64,000 nt of DNA from a virus. Below are positions 54,568 to 62,892 of the stretch, piece by piece. A model generated the notes under the pieces. The model had not been told where the DNA came from. It was given only the letters and a program-made list of their open reading frames with translations, and ran no database searches. The DNA is taken from positions 1 through 64,000 of IMG/VR virus record IMGVR_UViG_3300025276_000023; one strand, given 5' to 3'. Position 1 is the first letter of the stretch; the number at the start of each line of letters is the position of its first letter. The translations under genes were made by a program, and so were the position numbers.

Positions 54568-55225
54568 TAGACGAAGGTATAGAGGCGTCACTAAGTCATT
54601 AGGTGGCGTCTTATATACTGGCATTTCACCAGAGATGGGTAGGGAACTATATCTCACGGTAAGCGCGCGGCTAGAACTATTCAATGAAGATCTATTTTGG
54701 TACGATAAACTAAATACCTTTCCTTTATGGAAGGCTAAGTTTAAGACCATCAAAGAAGCATATATCCAATTGGATACAGAATACGTTAGAGACAAAACAT
54801 TTTTAGGTTCTTCTAAAATGGAAAGACAGTTAACGATATCTAAAATCCTAAACCAGCACTACTCTAAAATATTTAAAGTTGAACTGTCAGACAAGCCATG
54901 TCAAAACGACGTACATGCGTCACATGAATATGGATTAGCAAGCTATCTTCTCGAAGCGAAAGAACACTTAAAGTTACCCGATAAGTATATCAAATTAGCT
55001 AAAAGTTTCTACTCTTCATCGACATCCACTGACAACTTCAATCAACCAGCAATCGTAGCTCTTTCTAGATTAGAAAATGGTTTTACTTTAGGTAAATATC
55101 AAGCCCTTAAAACTTTAAACTATAGACTTGAGGCTCTGGCTAATGGGAGACTAGAAAATCTTCTAATTGAAGTCAAACAGCTTGAGATGATAAGAGGATG
55201 GAAAGATGGAAACAGTTCAGTCTAA
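54554..55225 (+). CDS. Hypothetical protein, 223 aa
   Basis: Coupled to the previous gene by overlap; weak SD. Basic N-terminus (RRRYRGVTKS), then mixed, mainly helical. Could bind nucleic acid through its basic N-terminus, but there is no motif. Overlaps the next gene by 20 bases. Confidence 0.75.
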   Translation: MSTPDRRRYRGVTKSLGGVLYTGISPEMGRELYLTVSARLELFNEDLFWYDKLNTFPLWKAKFKTIKEAYIQLDTEYVRDKTFLGSSKMERQLTISKILNQHYSKIFKVELSDKPCQNDVHASHEYGLASYLLEAKEHLKLPDKYIKLAKSFYSSSTSTDNFNQPAIVALSRLENGFTLGKYQALKTLNYRLEALANGRLENLLIEVKQLEMIRGWKDGNSSV

Positions 55226-55481
55226 ACTACTCAACGCGGTTAATGTAGCATTTAGTAACAATCCCCTTCCTTGGCTAGCGTTTCATAAACGACGTCAGCG
55301 AAAAGAAGTGCTACGCATAATCGATGTAAGCTATGAAAACGGTTTTCATGAATATAGAACTTCTCTAGAGGAACTACATAATCTAAATGAACTGGGTCAC
55401 TTCACTAAAGACTCTCGCTCATTTCAGTCAGTCATGGCGGTCATTGAAACGGGCGTTCAAGGTACAGCCAGTATCTACTAA
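55206..55481 (+). CDS. Hypothetical protein, 91 aa
   Basis: The start has an AGAGG SD in the previous gene. Basic patch HKRRQRKEVLRI near residue 27, possibly nucleic-acid binding. Last gene before terminator 55483. Confidence 0.74.
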   Translation: METVQSKLLNAVNVAFSNNPLPWLAFHKRRQRKEVLRIIDVSYENGFHEYRTSLEELHNLNELGHFTKDSRSFQSVMAVIETGVQGTASIY

Positions 55482-55482
55482 C

Positions 55483-55524
55483 ATAGAAGCTCCCATTATG
55501 GGGGCTGTCTATTTTTTTATTTTT
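55483..55524 (+). terminator. Rho-independent terminator
   Basis: A 7-bp stem AGCTCCC / GGGGGCT (one T-G pair) with outer complementary ATAGA/TCTAT is followed by ATTTTTTTATTTTT. Confidence 0.9.
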
Positions 55525-55540
55525 GTGTAATAGAATATTT

Positions 55541-55570
55541 TTTAAAACTATATTATAACTGTGAGATAGA
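55541..55570 (+). promoter_or_regulatory. Candidate phage promoter (CTATATTATAA type)
   Basis: TTTAAAACTATATTATAACTGTGAGATAGA has the CTATAT core and the GTGAGATAGA box shared with the 29180 copy. It directly follows a terminator. Confidence 0.62.
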
Positions 55571-55602
55571 AGTCTCATTACTGTTTAACTTAAGGAGAGT
55601 TC

Positions 55603-55641
55603 ATGTTATACCATTTATTAATCTAGAGGAATTAATCCTCT
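55603..55641 (+). promoter_or_regulatory. Leader mini-ORF (7 codons) overlapping an attenuator-like hairpin
   Basis: An AAGGAG SD is followed by ATG and six sense codons (MLYHLLI), then TAG. The stop lies in a 6-bp stem AGAGGA / TCCTCT with loop ATTAA (55625-55641). Ribosomes reading or stopping at the mini-ORF would open or leave the hairpin, which precedes the SD of the 182-aa gene. Regulatory role is inference. Confidence 0.4.
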
Positions 55642-55659
55642 TAGTTTGAGGAAACGATT

Positions 55660-56208
55660 ATGATACAACAACACCAAGCAAATAGTTCAGTTTTACAAAA
55701 TGAGCTATGGAGTAAAATAACACATCTAGTAACTGATTTAGATGTTAATCCATTAAAGCGTTCTGACAGTATTTATGAACTAGCTTCCCTTTCACAGCTT
55801 TACCATGAAAGACAAGCTAAAATAAATACAGTAGACGTTACACGATTTAAAGATAATGAAACATTACTTAAATCAACAATGCGACGTAAGATAGTTTTAC
55901 ATTATTCGGATAACCCTGCTGAGCAAGGTGAATGGATAGTGGACTTTCTAAAAATTAACCGTAAACGTATATCTACAACAGAACTGACTGCTAAGAAGTT
56001 TGACTTTAAAAAGCAACTAATAGTTGAATACATCTTTTGTAATATACAATCACTTGACGTTATACCTGAGTTGTTTAATGTGTATGGAACCGAATTTAGC
56101 AACTGTGAACTCTATCTTATCATTGACGATAAGGTACAGCCAGTCTATAGTAAATATCGTTCATTCACCGTAAAGAATGCAGGAGACCTAGTAAGGAAAT
56201 TTAACTAA
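55660..56208 (+). CDS. Hypothetical protein, 182 aa
   Basis: The start has a TGAGGAA SD. Soluble, mainly helical, Gln/Asn-rich N-terminus (IQQHQANSS). No family recognised. The stop overlaps the next start (TAATG). Preceded by the mini-ORF leader. Confidence 0.77.
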   Translation: MIQQHQANSSVLQNELWSKITHLVTDLDVNPLKRSDSIYELASLSQLYHERQAKINTVDVTRFKDNETLLKSTMRRKIVLHYSDNPAEQGEWIVDFLKINRKRISTTELTAKKFDFKKQLIVEYIFCNIQSLDVIPELFNVYGTEFSNCELYLIIDDKVQPVYSKYRSFTVKNAGDLVRKFN

Positions 56209-56597
56209 TGAAGAATGCCTTAACCAGGGCGGAACTGAAGCGCAGCCGCGCTTCAGAACTCACCATAGTTTTAATAGTGGGAACAGGACCAACGTATCAG
56301 CAGAGAGCAGCAGTATCTATCATTGAAGCGTTGATAGCAAAACATGAACGTACTACATTCAATACTCTATTTGACCCAGATGTAGTTAATCATTTATTTG
56401 AATTAAGACGACAGGCTATATTGAAAAGATTCTTAATTGTTCGCGTTGAAGAAAACATGTTGGAAGAAGCTATCCAATTCATCGACCGAGGCTTTGTAAA
56501 CTTTAAAAGTCAAATAAAGCAGTATAAAGATATTGATATACTGAATAAAGTATCGTTCAATCGAGACCTTGCAAGAAAAGAAATCCATAGCAGATAA
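56208..56597 (+). CDS. Hypothetical protein, 129 aa, with an in-gene GC hairpin
   Basis: The start has an AAGGAA SD. Basic, with VLIVGTGPTYQQRAAV around residue 23, a Gly-rich loop that superficially resembles a nucleotide loop but is not a P-loop. The 5' end of the gene (56235-56256) forms a perfect 9-bp GC-rich stem CTGAAGCGC / GCGCTTCAG, unusual in this AT-rich sequence. Function unknown. Confidence 0.76.
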   Translation: MKNALTRAELKRSRASELTIVLIVGTGPTYQQRAAVSIIEALIAKHERTTFNTLFDPDVVNHLFELRRQAILKRFLIVRVEENMLEEAIQFIDRGFVNFKSQIKQYKDIDILNKVSFNRDLARKEIHSR

Positions 56598-56669
56598 AAA
56601 CATTAATCGAAAAGATTTCATGTATTTAATATTAACATGGCGATGATGCCATTGGGGGGTACCTTAAAA

Positions 56670-57287
56670 ATGAAAGAACCAATGACTCCGTTAGTTAAAC
56701 AGCTAATGGTCTTCGATCACACCTATCGGTACAGTGATTCTTTATCTACTTATAACCATTGGGAAGCAGTTGAACGGAAGCTTAAAGCTAATATAGCTGA
56801 GATTCCAGATAAAGCTACTCGTGACATATATACAGCAGCCCTGTGCGGTAACGTAGAGCCTTTAATAGCTAAGTATGGTACATTGAGTCAGGAGACTGTA
56901 CGAGTCTGTCAGGAAGAACTACAGGAACGATTAAGCACTATAAAAAGTTATCATCTATTCTTAGCTTTTCTAAATGATCTTGCAAACATCATGGGAAAGT
57001 ATATCCCACCACAGCAAGGTATCGTTTATACCAAATATGCTCCAGCAGCACAGAAGATTGACGGTAAGATTTCAATACCTGAAAGTCAGCAGTTGGAACT
57101 AAATGATTTAATAGAGAGAACGAACACTACCCTCTTTAGAGACGTGGAGAAAATACGTTTCAAATTAAAGTTACCATCGACTACTGTTTCATTATCCTGT
57201 TATACTCGAACAGATAATTTAACTCATTTCAGATTCATAACAGCAGAGAATAATACTCATGCTGACTTTGAATTATATTTAAACTAA
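56670..57287 (+). CDS. Hypothetical protein, 205 aa
   Basis: I start at 56670, with a GGGGGG SD 10 bases upstream; an in-frame ATG at 56637 lacks an SD. Soluble, mixed; the helical first two thirds are followed by a strand-rich end. No motif recognised. Coupled to the next gene through a 9-base gap. Confidence 0.76.
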   Translation: MKEPMTPLVKQLMVFDHTYRYSDSLSTYNHWEAVERKLKANIAEIPDKATRDIYTAALCGNVEPLIAKYGTLSQETVRVCQEELQERLSTIKSYHLFLAFLNDLANIMGKYIPPQQGIVYTKYAPAAQKIDGKISIPESQQLELNDLIERTNTTLFRDVEKIRFKLKLPSTTVSLSCYTRTDNLTHFRFITAENNTHADFELYLN

Positions 57288-57296
57288 GGAAACAAA

Positions 57297-58211
57297 ATGT
57301 ATATACTTAACAGCATCGATTTAAATGGAACGTCACTAGTTAGTCTAGCACTTCGTTTAGAGGATTCAATTGAGAATGTTCTACTACAATGGGTAGACGA
57401 GGACGACGTTACAGAGGACATGGTCTGTTGTCTTTTCAATGAAGACACTAAGATGCTTGAATCTCCAGAAGGCATTGTACTGGCAGAAGTTATTAGCGTT
57501 ACAGAAGATGATGGTACTTATCATTTAGCATCTGGCGTTTATCCTGGTGCTGGTTTGTTTTCAGTGGTTGAAGAACTTAACTTCACATTCTGCACTCACT
57601 TAGGGTCTCATCTTCCATCTGATGTAAAGAGCATTGACTGCGATTACTCGCCAGTAACGATGTCACCATTAGCTTACACTGAAACACTTGAGTGTAAGAA
57701 GTTGATGGATGAAAGTACAGAAGAGTACTTCGCTATTTCTTTTGAACCAGCTACTCGTAACAGCATGAGTTCTGAAGACGCCGCAATTAGTATTGCGTTT
57801 AATAACCATATGTTCTATCAGTATTTTGGACATGTGACATTACCTGGCAATAGACATCGCTTTGTAAGTTTCGATGTGCCGATATCTGTCAACCAAACAA
57901 CTGCCCTGCTTTCTTTGCAGAACGATGCAGAAATATTTGAACGTAAAGCAGACATTAAGATAAACTTCATTGCCGAAGAACTCAAGGTAACTAAGTTGCT
58001 AGATGTTTATACGGTTAAAGCTACAGTGATGTTAATCTATCCATTCGTAGTAGAAAAAGAAATCCTACAATACAGAAGCCTAGACGATATTGTTTCTAAT
58101 CCTTTTGAGTTGGATGAAGATATAATTTCTATACTGGTAGAATCAGCAGCAAGTGAAAGCTTACATTCATTGAAGTCTGCTATCCATGAAAAATCAATTG
58201 ATAATTTATAA
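57297..58211 (+). CDS. Hypothetical protein, 304 aa
   Basis: The start has an AAGGAAA SD. Acidic, mainly beta-rich, no signal peptide. Several VSVTED-like strand segments suggest repeated beta-domains. No family recognised. Last of its unit before the promoter at 58218. Confidence 0.78.
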   Translation: MYILNSIDLNGTSLVSLALRLEDSIENVLLQWVDEDDVTEDMVCCLFNEDTKMLESPEGIVLAEVISVTEDDGTYHLASGVYPGAGLFSVVEELNFTFCTHLGSHLPSDVKSIDCDYSPVTMSPLAYTETLECKKLMDESTEEYFAISFEPATRNSMSSEDAAISIAFNNHMFYQYFGHVTLPGNRHRFVSFDVPISVNQTTALLSLQNDAEIFERKADIKINFIAEELKVTKLLDVYTVKATVMLIYPFVVEKEILQYRSLDDIVSNPFELDEDIISILVESAASESLHSLKSAIHEKSIDNL

Positions 58212-58217
58212 TGCAAA

Positions 58218-58250
58218 TTAAGTAAGGTATATATCATAACAGTGAGTTAA
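58218..58250 (+). promoter_or_regulatory. Candidate phage promoter (TATATCATAAC type)
   Basis: TTAAGTAAGGTATATATCATAACAGTGAGTT contains the core and GTGAG box. Only about 85 bases separate it from a hairpin at 58336, so a short RNA or leader is possible. Confidence 0.58.
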
Positions 58251-58335
58251 TTGGAAATAACAGAACCAATGTAACTTAAGAAGCAATTTAATATTAACTT
58301 ATTATACAGTTTCCGCAAACAGAAAAAAGCTAAAC

Positions 58336-58364
58336 AAAGGCAGGGCCTCCACTCTGCCTTTTCA
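58336..58364 (+). terminator. Hairpin in the 41-aa gene leader
   Basis: An 8-bp stem AAAGGCAG / CTGCCTTT with a 10-base loop ends in TTTT. It could end a short RNA started at 58218 or attenuate the 41-aa gene. Confidence 0.65.
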
Positions 58365-58389
58365 TCTCTCAATTACTAAGGACGTCCTC

Positions 58390-58515
58390 ATGACTCTTAA
58401 AGAAGAATTAATCCGAGCAGCAGCAAAAACGCTAGTAGTAACAACCGTTGCCTTTACAACAAAGTTGGCATTAGACAAAATTAAACAAGCAGTAGAAAAA
58501 GATAAAAATAAATAA
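58390..58515 (+). CDS. Tiny membrane peptide, 41 aa
   Basis: The start has an AAGGA SD. One amphipathic to hydrophobic helix (about residues 9-29, AAAKTLVVTTVAFTTKLAL) followed by Lys-rich tail. Similar in size and layout to the peptides at 29246-29775. Located between two terminators, so expressed on its own from promoter 58218 or another. Function unknown. Confidence 0.7.
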   Translation: MTLKEELIRAAAKTLVVTTVAFTTKLALDKIKQAVEKDKNK

Positions 58516-58558
58516 TTCTACTGTAAGATTTTCCACCTCGTGTACACGTGGTCTTTTA

Positions 58559-58586
58559 GGTGGGGAGGAGTCCCCACCATTTTTTT
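58559..58586 (+). terminator. Rho-independent terminator
   Basis: A perfect 8-bp stem GGTGGGGA / TCCCCACC with loop GGAG is followed by ATTTTTTT. Confidence 0.9.
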
Positions 58587-58610
58587 ATTCCTTAGTGTTT
58601 AAAAGCACCC

Positions 58611-58657
58611 ATAGAGAAGGACATTAGTCCTTCTCTATTTTTCTTTTATTTTTTTGT
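58611..58657. terminator. Hairpin between plus-strand peptide and minus-strand spike gene
   Basis: A perfect 12-bp stem ATAGAGAAGGAC / GTCCTTCTCTAT with loop ATTA is followed on the plus strand by TTTTCTTTTATTTTTTT. It may serve both strands. Confidence 0.85.
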
Positions 58658-58658
58658 A

Positions 58659-59657
58659 CTAGATTGAATCATTAGGACCCTTGATAGGTGCCGCTGAAAC
58701 AATCCCGTTAGCAGTCATAGGTGCAGAGAATGTAGAAGTGCCCATTACTGATAATGTACCTTTAGATTCCATGGTAGCAGCATCGACTCCCTTAACGACA
58801 GTGACAGCGCCAGTAAACGTAGTAGTTGGAATATCGAAAGTACCTTTCTGAGCAGTTACTTTGAAATCAGCGTTACAGTTCATCGTAAAGTTTTCACATT
58901 GAACAATGATGTCTTTATCAGCGGTTATATCAATATTCTCAGGAGCGTAGATCTCAATGTTCTTCTCATGCAATACAACTCTAGTCTCATCTTTATTCTC
59001 TAAAAGAATCTTAGTATTGGCTGAGTCTATTCTTATTACGTTACCTACATCATCAACTATTGTAAACGAACCCTTTTCCGTATCGAGTTCGATCGTATAT
59101 GTAAAAGGTTCACCGTTAAGATTAGTCGTTGTGAATCTGACTATTCTGTCATGTGTTGAGATGTGTAACGCATAACTATTGTCAGCGTTCCTAGGTGTGT
59201 TGCTAGTGCCGTCTGGATCAGCACTGAATAGTAACGTACGGGTTTCAAGTCTACGTAGATGAGAGTCTAAATTAGAAGGTACCCAATATAGCGTCTCACT
59301 ATCTGCCCATCGATAAATAAACACGCGTTCATTCTTTCTAACGTCTGGTGCATTTTCAGACCTATCGCCCATTGGCAACCAGATTGCTTTAACGGCAGTT
59401 GTATGGGTAATCTTAATAGTTACGTCATTTTCTTCTTCATCTTTAAAGGTAACTTCTTCTTCTCTATCTTCAACACTTCCCTTACCTGACATTTCAGCCA
59501 TGTGAGTAGGAAGGTAAACTAATATGTCATTTGTACTTCTGGATTTGTTTTCAGCTACTCGACCTATGTCATAGAACTTCCAATCATCAACCATAGATTC
59601 GAGACTGGCTATCTTCTTTAACATCTGTTCGAGAACGGCTGCTGTTTTCTTTTCCAT
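58659..59657 (-). CDS. Baseplate spike / tail-tip puncturing protein, 332 aa
   Basis: The start has an AGGA SD. Residues about 90-170 suggest an OB-like domain (FKDEEENDVTIKITH and RVFIYRWADSETLYWV). The following ~130 residues are short strand repeats with DVGNVIRIDSANTKI and NIEIYAPENIDITADKDII, the pattern of the beta-helix in gpV/gp5C-type spikes. Such proteins form the trimeric needle under the tail tube that pierces the outer membrane. The His-x-His iron-binding tip found in some spikes is absent. The gene is monocistronic on the minus strand. Confidence 0.78.
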   Translation of the reverse strand: MEKKTAAVLEQMLKKIASLESMVDDWKFYDIGRVAENKSRSTNDILVYLPTHMAEMSGKGSVEDREEEVTFKDEEENDVTIKITHTTAVKAIWLPMGDRSENAPDVRKNERVFIYRWADSETLYWVPSNLDSHLRRLETRTLLFSADPDGTSNTPRNADNSYALHISTHDRIVRFTTTNLNGEPFTYTIELDTEKGSFTIVDDVGNVIRIDSANTKILLENKDETRVVLHEKNIEIYAPENIDITADKDIIVQCENFTMNCNADFKVTAQKGTFDIPTTTFTGAVTVVKGVDAATMESKGTLSVMGTSTFSAPMTANGIVSAAPIKGPNDSI

Positions 59658-59687
59658 AATCTTAAGTCCTGTGTTTTTTCAAATACC

Positions 59688-59711
59688 CTTCATATATAAT
59701 GAGAGACATTC
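59688..59711 (+). promoter_or_regulatory. Possible promoter before the Rad50-like gene
   Basis: CCTTCATATATAATGAGAGAC holds a TATAAT-like core and GAGAGA. It is a loose match to the TATAT-type element and could also be a host-type -10 sequence. Only 17 bases lie between it and the start. Confidence 0.35.
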
Positions 59712-59727
59712 AAATTGAGATTCACTA

Positions 59728-62259
59728 ATGCACATACTAGATCTATATATCCGCAACAATAAACGTTTGATGGATAAAAAAACTAACGTTATTCATTGGA
59801 CTATACATAGCGACGTACAGCTTCTAATTGGCGGTAATGGGTTTGGTAAGAGTACGCTGCAAAATGAGTTCAGTCCTCTTCCAGCTAATCCTAAGCACTA
59901 TTTGAAGACAGGCTGTAAGAAAGTACTTGTTGAACATGAATCTAAGCGCTATCGTTTGGAATCAGATTTTGGTAAAAAGCATAAACATTCATTCTTTGAT
60001 ATTGAGCAAGATAAAGAATTGAATGATGGGGGTACGGTTACAGTACAGATGGATTTATGTAAACGTATTTTAGGTTACGATAATGAAATACATAACTTCT
60101 TAAAAGGTAAAGTTAAACTAACGACTATGTCTTCTAAGGAGCGTAAAGATTTCTTTAGTAAAGTAAGTGATGTTCCAATTGACTTCGCTTTAAAAGTGTA
60201 TGATAGTTTGAGGGTGGAAGCTAGAAACTTAGCAGGGGTACAGAAGTATAATAAACAGAAAGTATTCGATGAGACTAAGAAGCTGTTATCGGACGAGAAG
60301 AAGAAGGAGTTCCAAGATGAGATTGTTGATTTAAAAGCAACGGTTGCAGAACTCACAGGGGCTAGGTTTAATAATCACTCACCAGCTCCCGTCCATATCC
60401 AAGATCTACATTCTAAAATAGATAAGATGAGCGACTACATCGTATCTAACCATTTGACCTACACTGGCTATTCTTCAATAGCTGAGTTAGAAGCTGAAAT
60501 ACAAACAGCCGATAAACAAAAAACATCGTGTAGTGATAAGTTACGTTTCTTATTAGAGAAGATGGAATTACATAAACGTAAGCTAGAGTTTGTTAATTCA
60601 GTAACTGAGTATCCAACTGCTAAAGTTAAAGAAGATCTATTTGAATTAAAAGAACAGATAGAGACGGTTGAACATGAAGAGTCTTTACATGACCTATCTT
60701 TAGTTCATGATTTTAGAGACAAGCAACAGATTGAGATCATTCTACGTGCCTTTGAAGAAGCTAAACGTACTCTTCAAGAATCCTTAATTACATTACCTGT
60801 GAATGTGAATAAGAACATGGCAGATGAATCTCTTTATATTCATGTCCAGAACAAACGCAGTCAAGCTGTTACTGCACTCAATGAGCTAGACAACGAGATT
60901 CAAAATAGACGCGCTACCATTACACACATCGAGTCTCACGATAGCGTAACCTGTGAAGAATGTAACCATGTCTTCACTCCGGGGGTGGATGTTAAAAGCA
61001 TTCCTAGACTTAAACAGACGAATGAGCAAGCGGCTGTTGAGATGGAAGCATTTGAACTCAAGATAAAGAAATGTGATGATAAACTAGCTGAGTTACGAGA
61101 TTACAGAATGAAGCATGAGAACATCTTGCGTTCACTTAATCATTACAACTTAGATCAATTATCATTAGACATCGACAGTAATCCTTGCAGTGTACGAACG
61201 TTCATAACGACAGATGAGTTATACTTCACTTCTCCTTCTAGTTTAGCTCCTAGACTAGATAAGATACATGAGTTAATAAAGGTTAAGGTTAAGTGGTTTG
61301 TCCTTAAAGAGAAACATGACCATATAGCGTCTATACTTCAACACCGTGAACGTTTAGGCATAACCGATGAAGATGCTCAGTATACAACAGAGGTTGTTAA
61401 AACGCTTGAGAACGAATATCATGAGACAGCTAACCTACATGCTAGTTTCACCGATACTTTTACTCAACTGACCAAGATGAAGAATCGACTAGGTCAGGAA
61501 CGTACTCAACAACAGCAATTGATGGAGATGGTTAAGAAGTTAAATCACTATTACGTAGACTCTGTTAAAAGTAAAGTTAACAGTGGTATAGATGAGAAAG
61601 TAAATGAACTGTCTATGAAGCTTTATCGTTTGAATGAAACATTGACTAGCTGTAGCATTACAGAAGGAATAATAGATCATTTAGAAAACGCATTGAAGCA
61701 AGTGGATGATGATATTATTATCTACGCTAAACTGATAGAGAAGCTAGGTCCTCAAAAAGGATTGATTGGTAAAAGTCTAATTTCATTTACTAACTATTTC
61801 ATTGAACGAATGAATGAAGTAATCGCTGCTATCTGGACTACACCTTTGTCAGTAATGCCCATGACTGTATCAGAGAAAGGCTTTAGCTACATGTTCCCTG
61901 TAGTTACCTATCTAGAATCTAATGCATCTGAGGATGTGTCTGGAACGTCGTCTGGCGAAGCTGAGATAATAGACTTTGCATTCATGTTAATTACGGCAAG
62001 TTGTTTAGGTCTTTCAAACTATCCACTATTGCTAGATGAAGTTGGGAAATACTTTAAGTTAGAACACAAGGTAAGACTTTACGATTATCTAAAGCTTTTG
62101 TCAGAACACAATAAAGCAAGTACGATAGTATTAATCTCTCACTTTAAAGGTACGTACGAGGCACTTACTAGAGCAGACGTTTGTAGAATAGACCCAACCG
62201 GTTTAGAGATACAAGACCATGAGAATAAGTTCTTCAACATAAACCCAGTAGAAGCATAG
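59728..62259 (+). CDS. Rad50/SbcC-like recombination ATPase, 843 aa
   Basis: DNA double-strand-break processing subunit, usually paired with an SbcD/Mre11 nuclease. The Walker A GGNGFGKST is at 35-43. A long coiled coil follows to about residue 400, then the zinc-hook CEEC (C409, C412), then the second coiled coil. The ABC signature SSGE is at 741-744 and Walker B LLLDE ends at E771. Size and order match SbcC/Rad50/T4 gp46. No nuclease partner is seen in this window. The start has a GAGAT SD context. Confidence 0.93.
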   Translation: MHILDLYIRNNKRLMDKKTNVIHWTIHSDVQLLIGGNGFGKSTLQNEFSPLPANPKHYLKTGCKKVLVEHESKRYRLESDFGKKHKHSFFDIEQDKELNDGGTVTVQMDLCKRILGYDNEIHNFLKGKVKLTTMSSKERKDFFSKVSDVPIDFALKVYDSLRVEARNLAGVQKYNKQKVFDETKKLLSDEKKKEFQDEIVDLKATVAELTGARFNNHSPAPVHIQDLHSKIDKMSDYIVSNHLTYTGYSSIAELEAEIQTADKQKTSCSDKLRFLLEKMELHKRKLEFVNSVTEYPTAKVKEDLFELKEQIETVEHEESLHDLSLVHDFRDKQQIEIILRAFEEAKRTLQESLITLPVNVNKNMADESLYIHVQNKRSQAVTALNELDNEIQNRRATITHIESHDSVTCEECNHVFTPGVDVKSIPRLKQTNEQAAVEMEAFELKIKKCDDKLAELRDYRMKHENILRSLNHYNLDQLSLDIDSNPCSVRTFITTDELYFTSPSSLAPRLDKIHELIKVKVKWFVLKEKHDHIASILQHRERLGITDEDAQYTTEVVKTLENEYHETANLHASFTDTFTQLTKMKNRLGQERTQQQQLMEMVKKLNHYYVDSVKSKVNSGIDEKVNELSMKLYRLNETLTSCSITEGIIDHLENALKQVDDDIIIYAKLIEKLGPQKGLIGKSLISFTNYFIERMNEVIAAIWTTPLSVMPMTVSEKGFSYMFPVVTYLESNASEDVSGTSSGEAEIIDFAFMLITASCLGLSNYPLLLDEVGKYFKLEHKVRLYDYLKLLSEHNKASTIVLISHFKGTYEALTRADVCRIDPTGLEIQDHENKFFNINPVEA

Positions 62260-62291
62260 AGGAAGGGACTTCGGTCCCTTCCCTTATGTTT
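62255..62291. terminator. Bidirectional terminator, CATA/TATG-bracketed stem
   Basis: A 9-bp stem GGAAGGGAC / GTCCCTTCC with a TTCG loop lies between convergent genes. CATAG precedes and TTATGTTT follows. The stem is identical to the one at 3446. Confidence 0.88.
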
Positions 62292-62292
62292 G

Positions 62293-62892
62293 TTATTCTA
62301 ACGTATTGCTTTCAAAGAAACGAATGTACTCTTCTAGTTTCGCCACTTTAGTAGTAAGTTCTTGAATAGTTTTGTAAGGATTGATTTCAGCATTAACGTT
62401 AATCAATCTTTCCTGCTCTAGCGTGTCATGAATCTCCTGAGTTATGAGCTCAACGACTTCCCCTTCAACAATAAAGCATTCTAATTCTTTCCCCACCAAC
62501 TGAGAAGCCAATGTCTTCATCTCATTTAAAACATGTTCAGTACTTAAAGACTTAGGTATAGCGCCTATATCGATACATAGCGTTTCTGTTTTATATTCAA
62601 CAATACTTGATTGTACATAGCTAGTAAAATAGTTTACCGGTATATAGATTTCATTACCGTCGCTCTGAATCATCAATGCAATTTGAATGTCTTTCTCGGA
62701 AGCTTCGTCATAAACGTCTTGTTCTAAACCAATCTTAGCGTAAACTGATTGTTGTACGTCTATACTGAAACCTAACTCTGATAGTCTACTTACACGAATA
62801 CATTCAATGCGAGTAGTTTGTAGGTGTTCGTAGGGAGCTTTAAATCCATAGAAACCTACATCGCCAACTTTAGGTAAATATAAACCCATCAT
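62293..62892 (-). CDS. Hypothetical virion-type protein, 199 aa
   Basis: The start overlaps the previous stop (TAATG), and a second ATG follows immediately. Beta-rich first two thirds, then a helical coiled coil at the C-terminus (about residues 165-195, QELTTKVAKLEEYIRFFE). Coupled to the next gene upstream. Probable tail or baseplate protein by context only. Confidence 0.76.
   Translation of the reverse strand: MMGLYLPKVGDVGFYGFKAPYEHLQTTRIECIRVSRLSELGFSIDVQQSVYAKIGLEQDVYDEASEKDIQIALMIQSDGNEIYIPVNYFTSYVQSSIVEYKTETLCIDIGAIPKSLSTEHVLNEMKTLASQLVGKELECFIVEGEVVELITQEIHDTLEQERLINVNAEINPYKTIQELTTKVAKLEEYIRFFESNTLE

Noticed and set aside
54433-54795. 120-aa minus-strand ORF across two plus-strand genes
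   Set aside because: No SD, spans the junction of two real overlapping genes, so it is a chance reading frame.
56265-56330. P-loop in the 129-aa protein (VGTGPTYQQRA)
   Set aside because: It lacks the GK[ST] part of Walker A, so an NTPase call is not supported.
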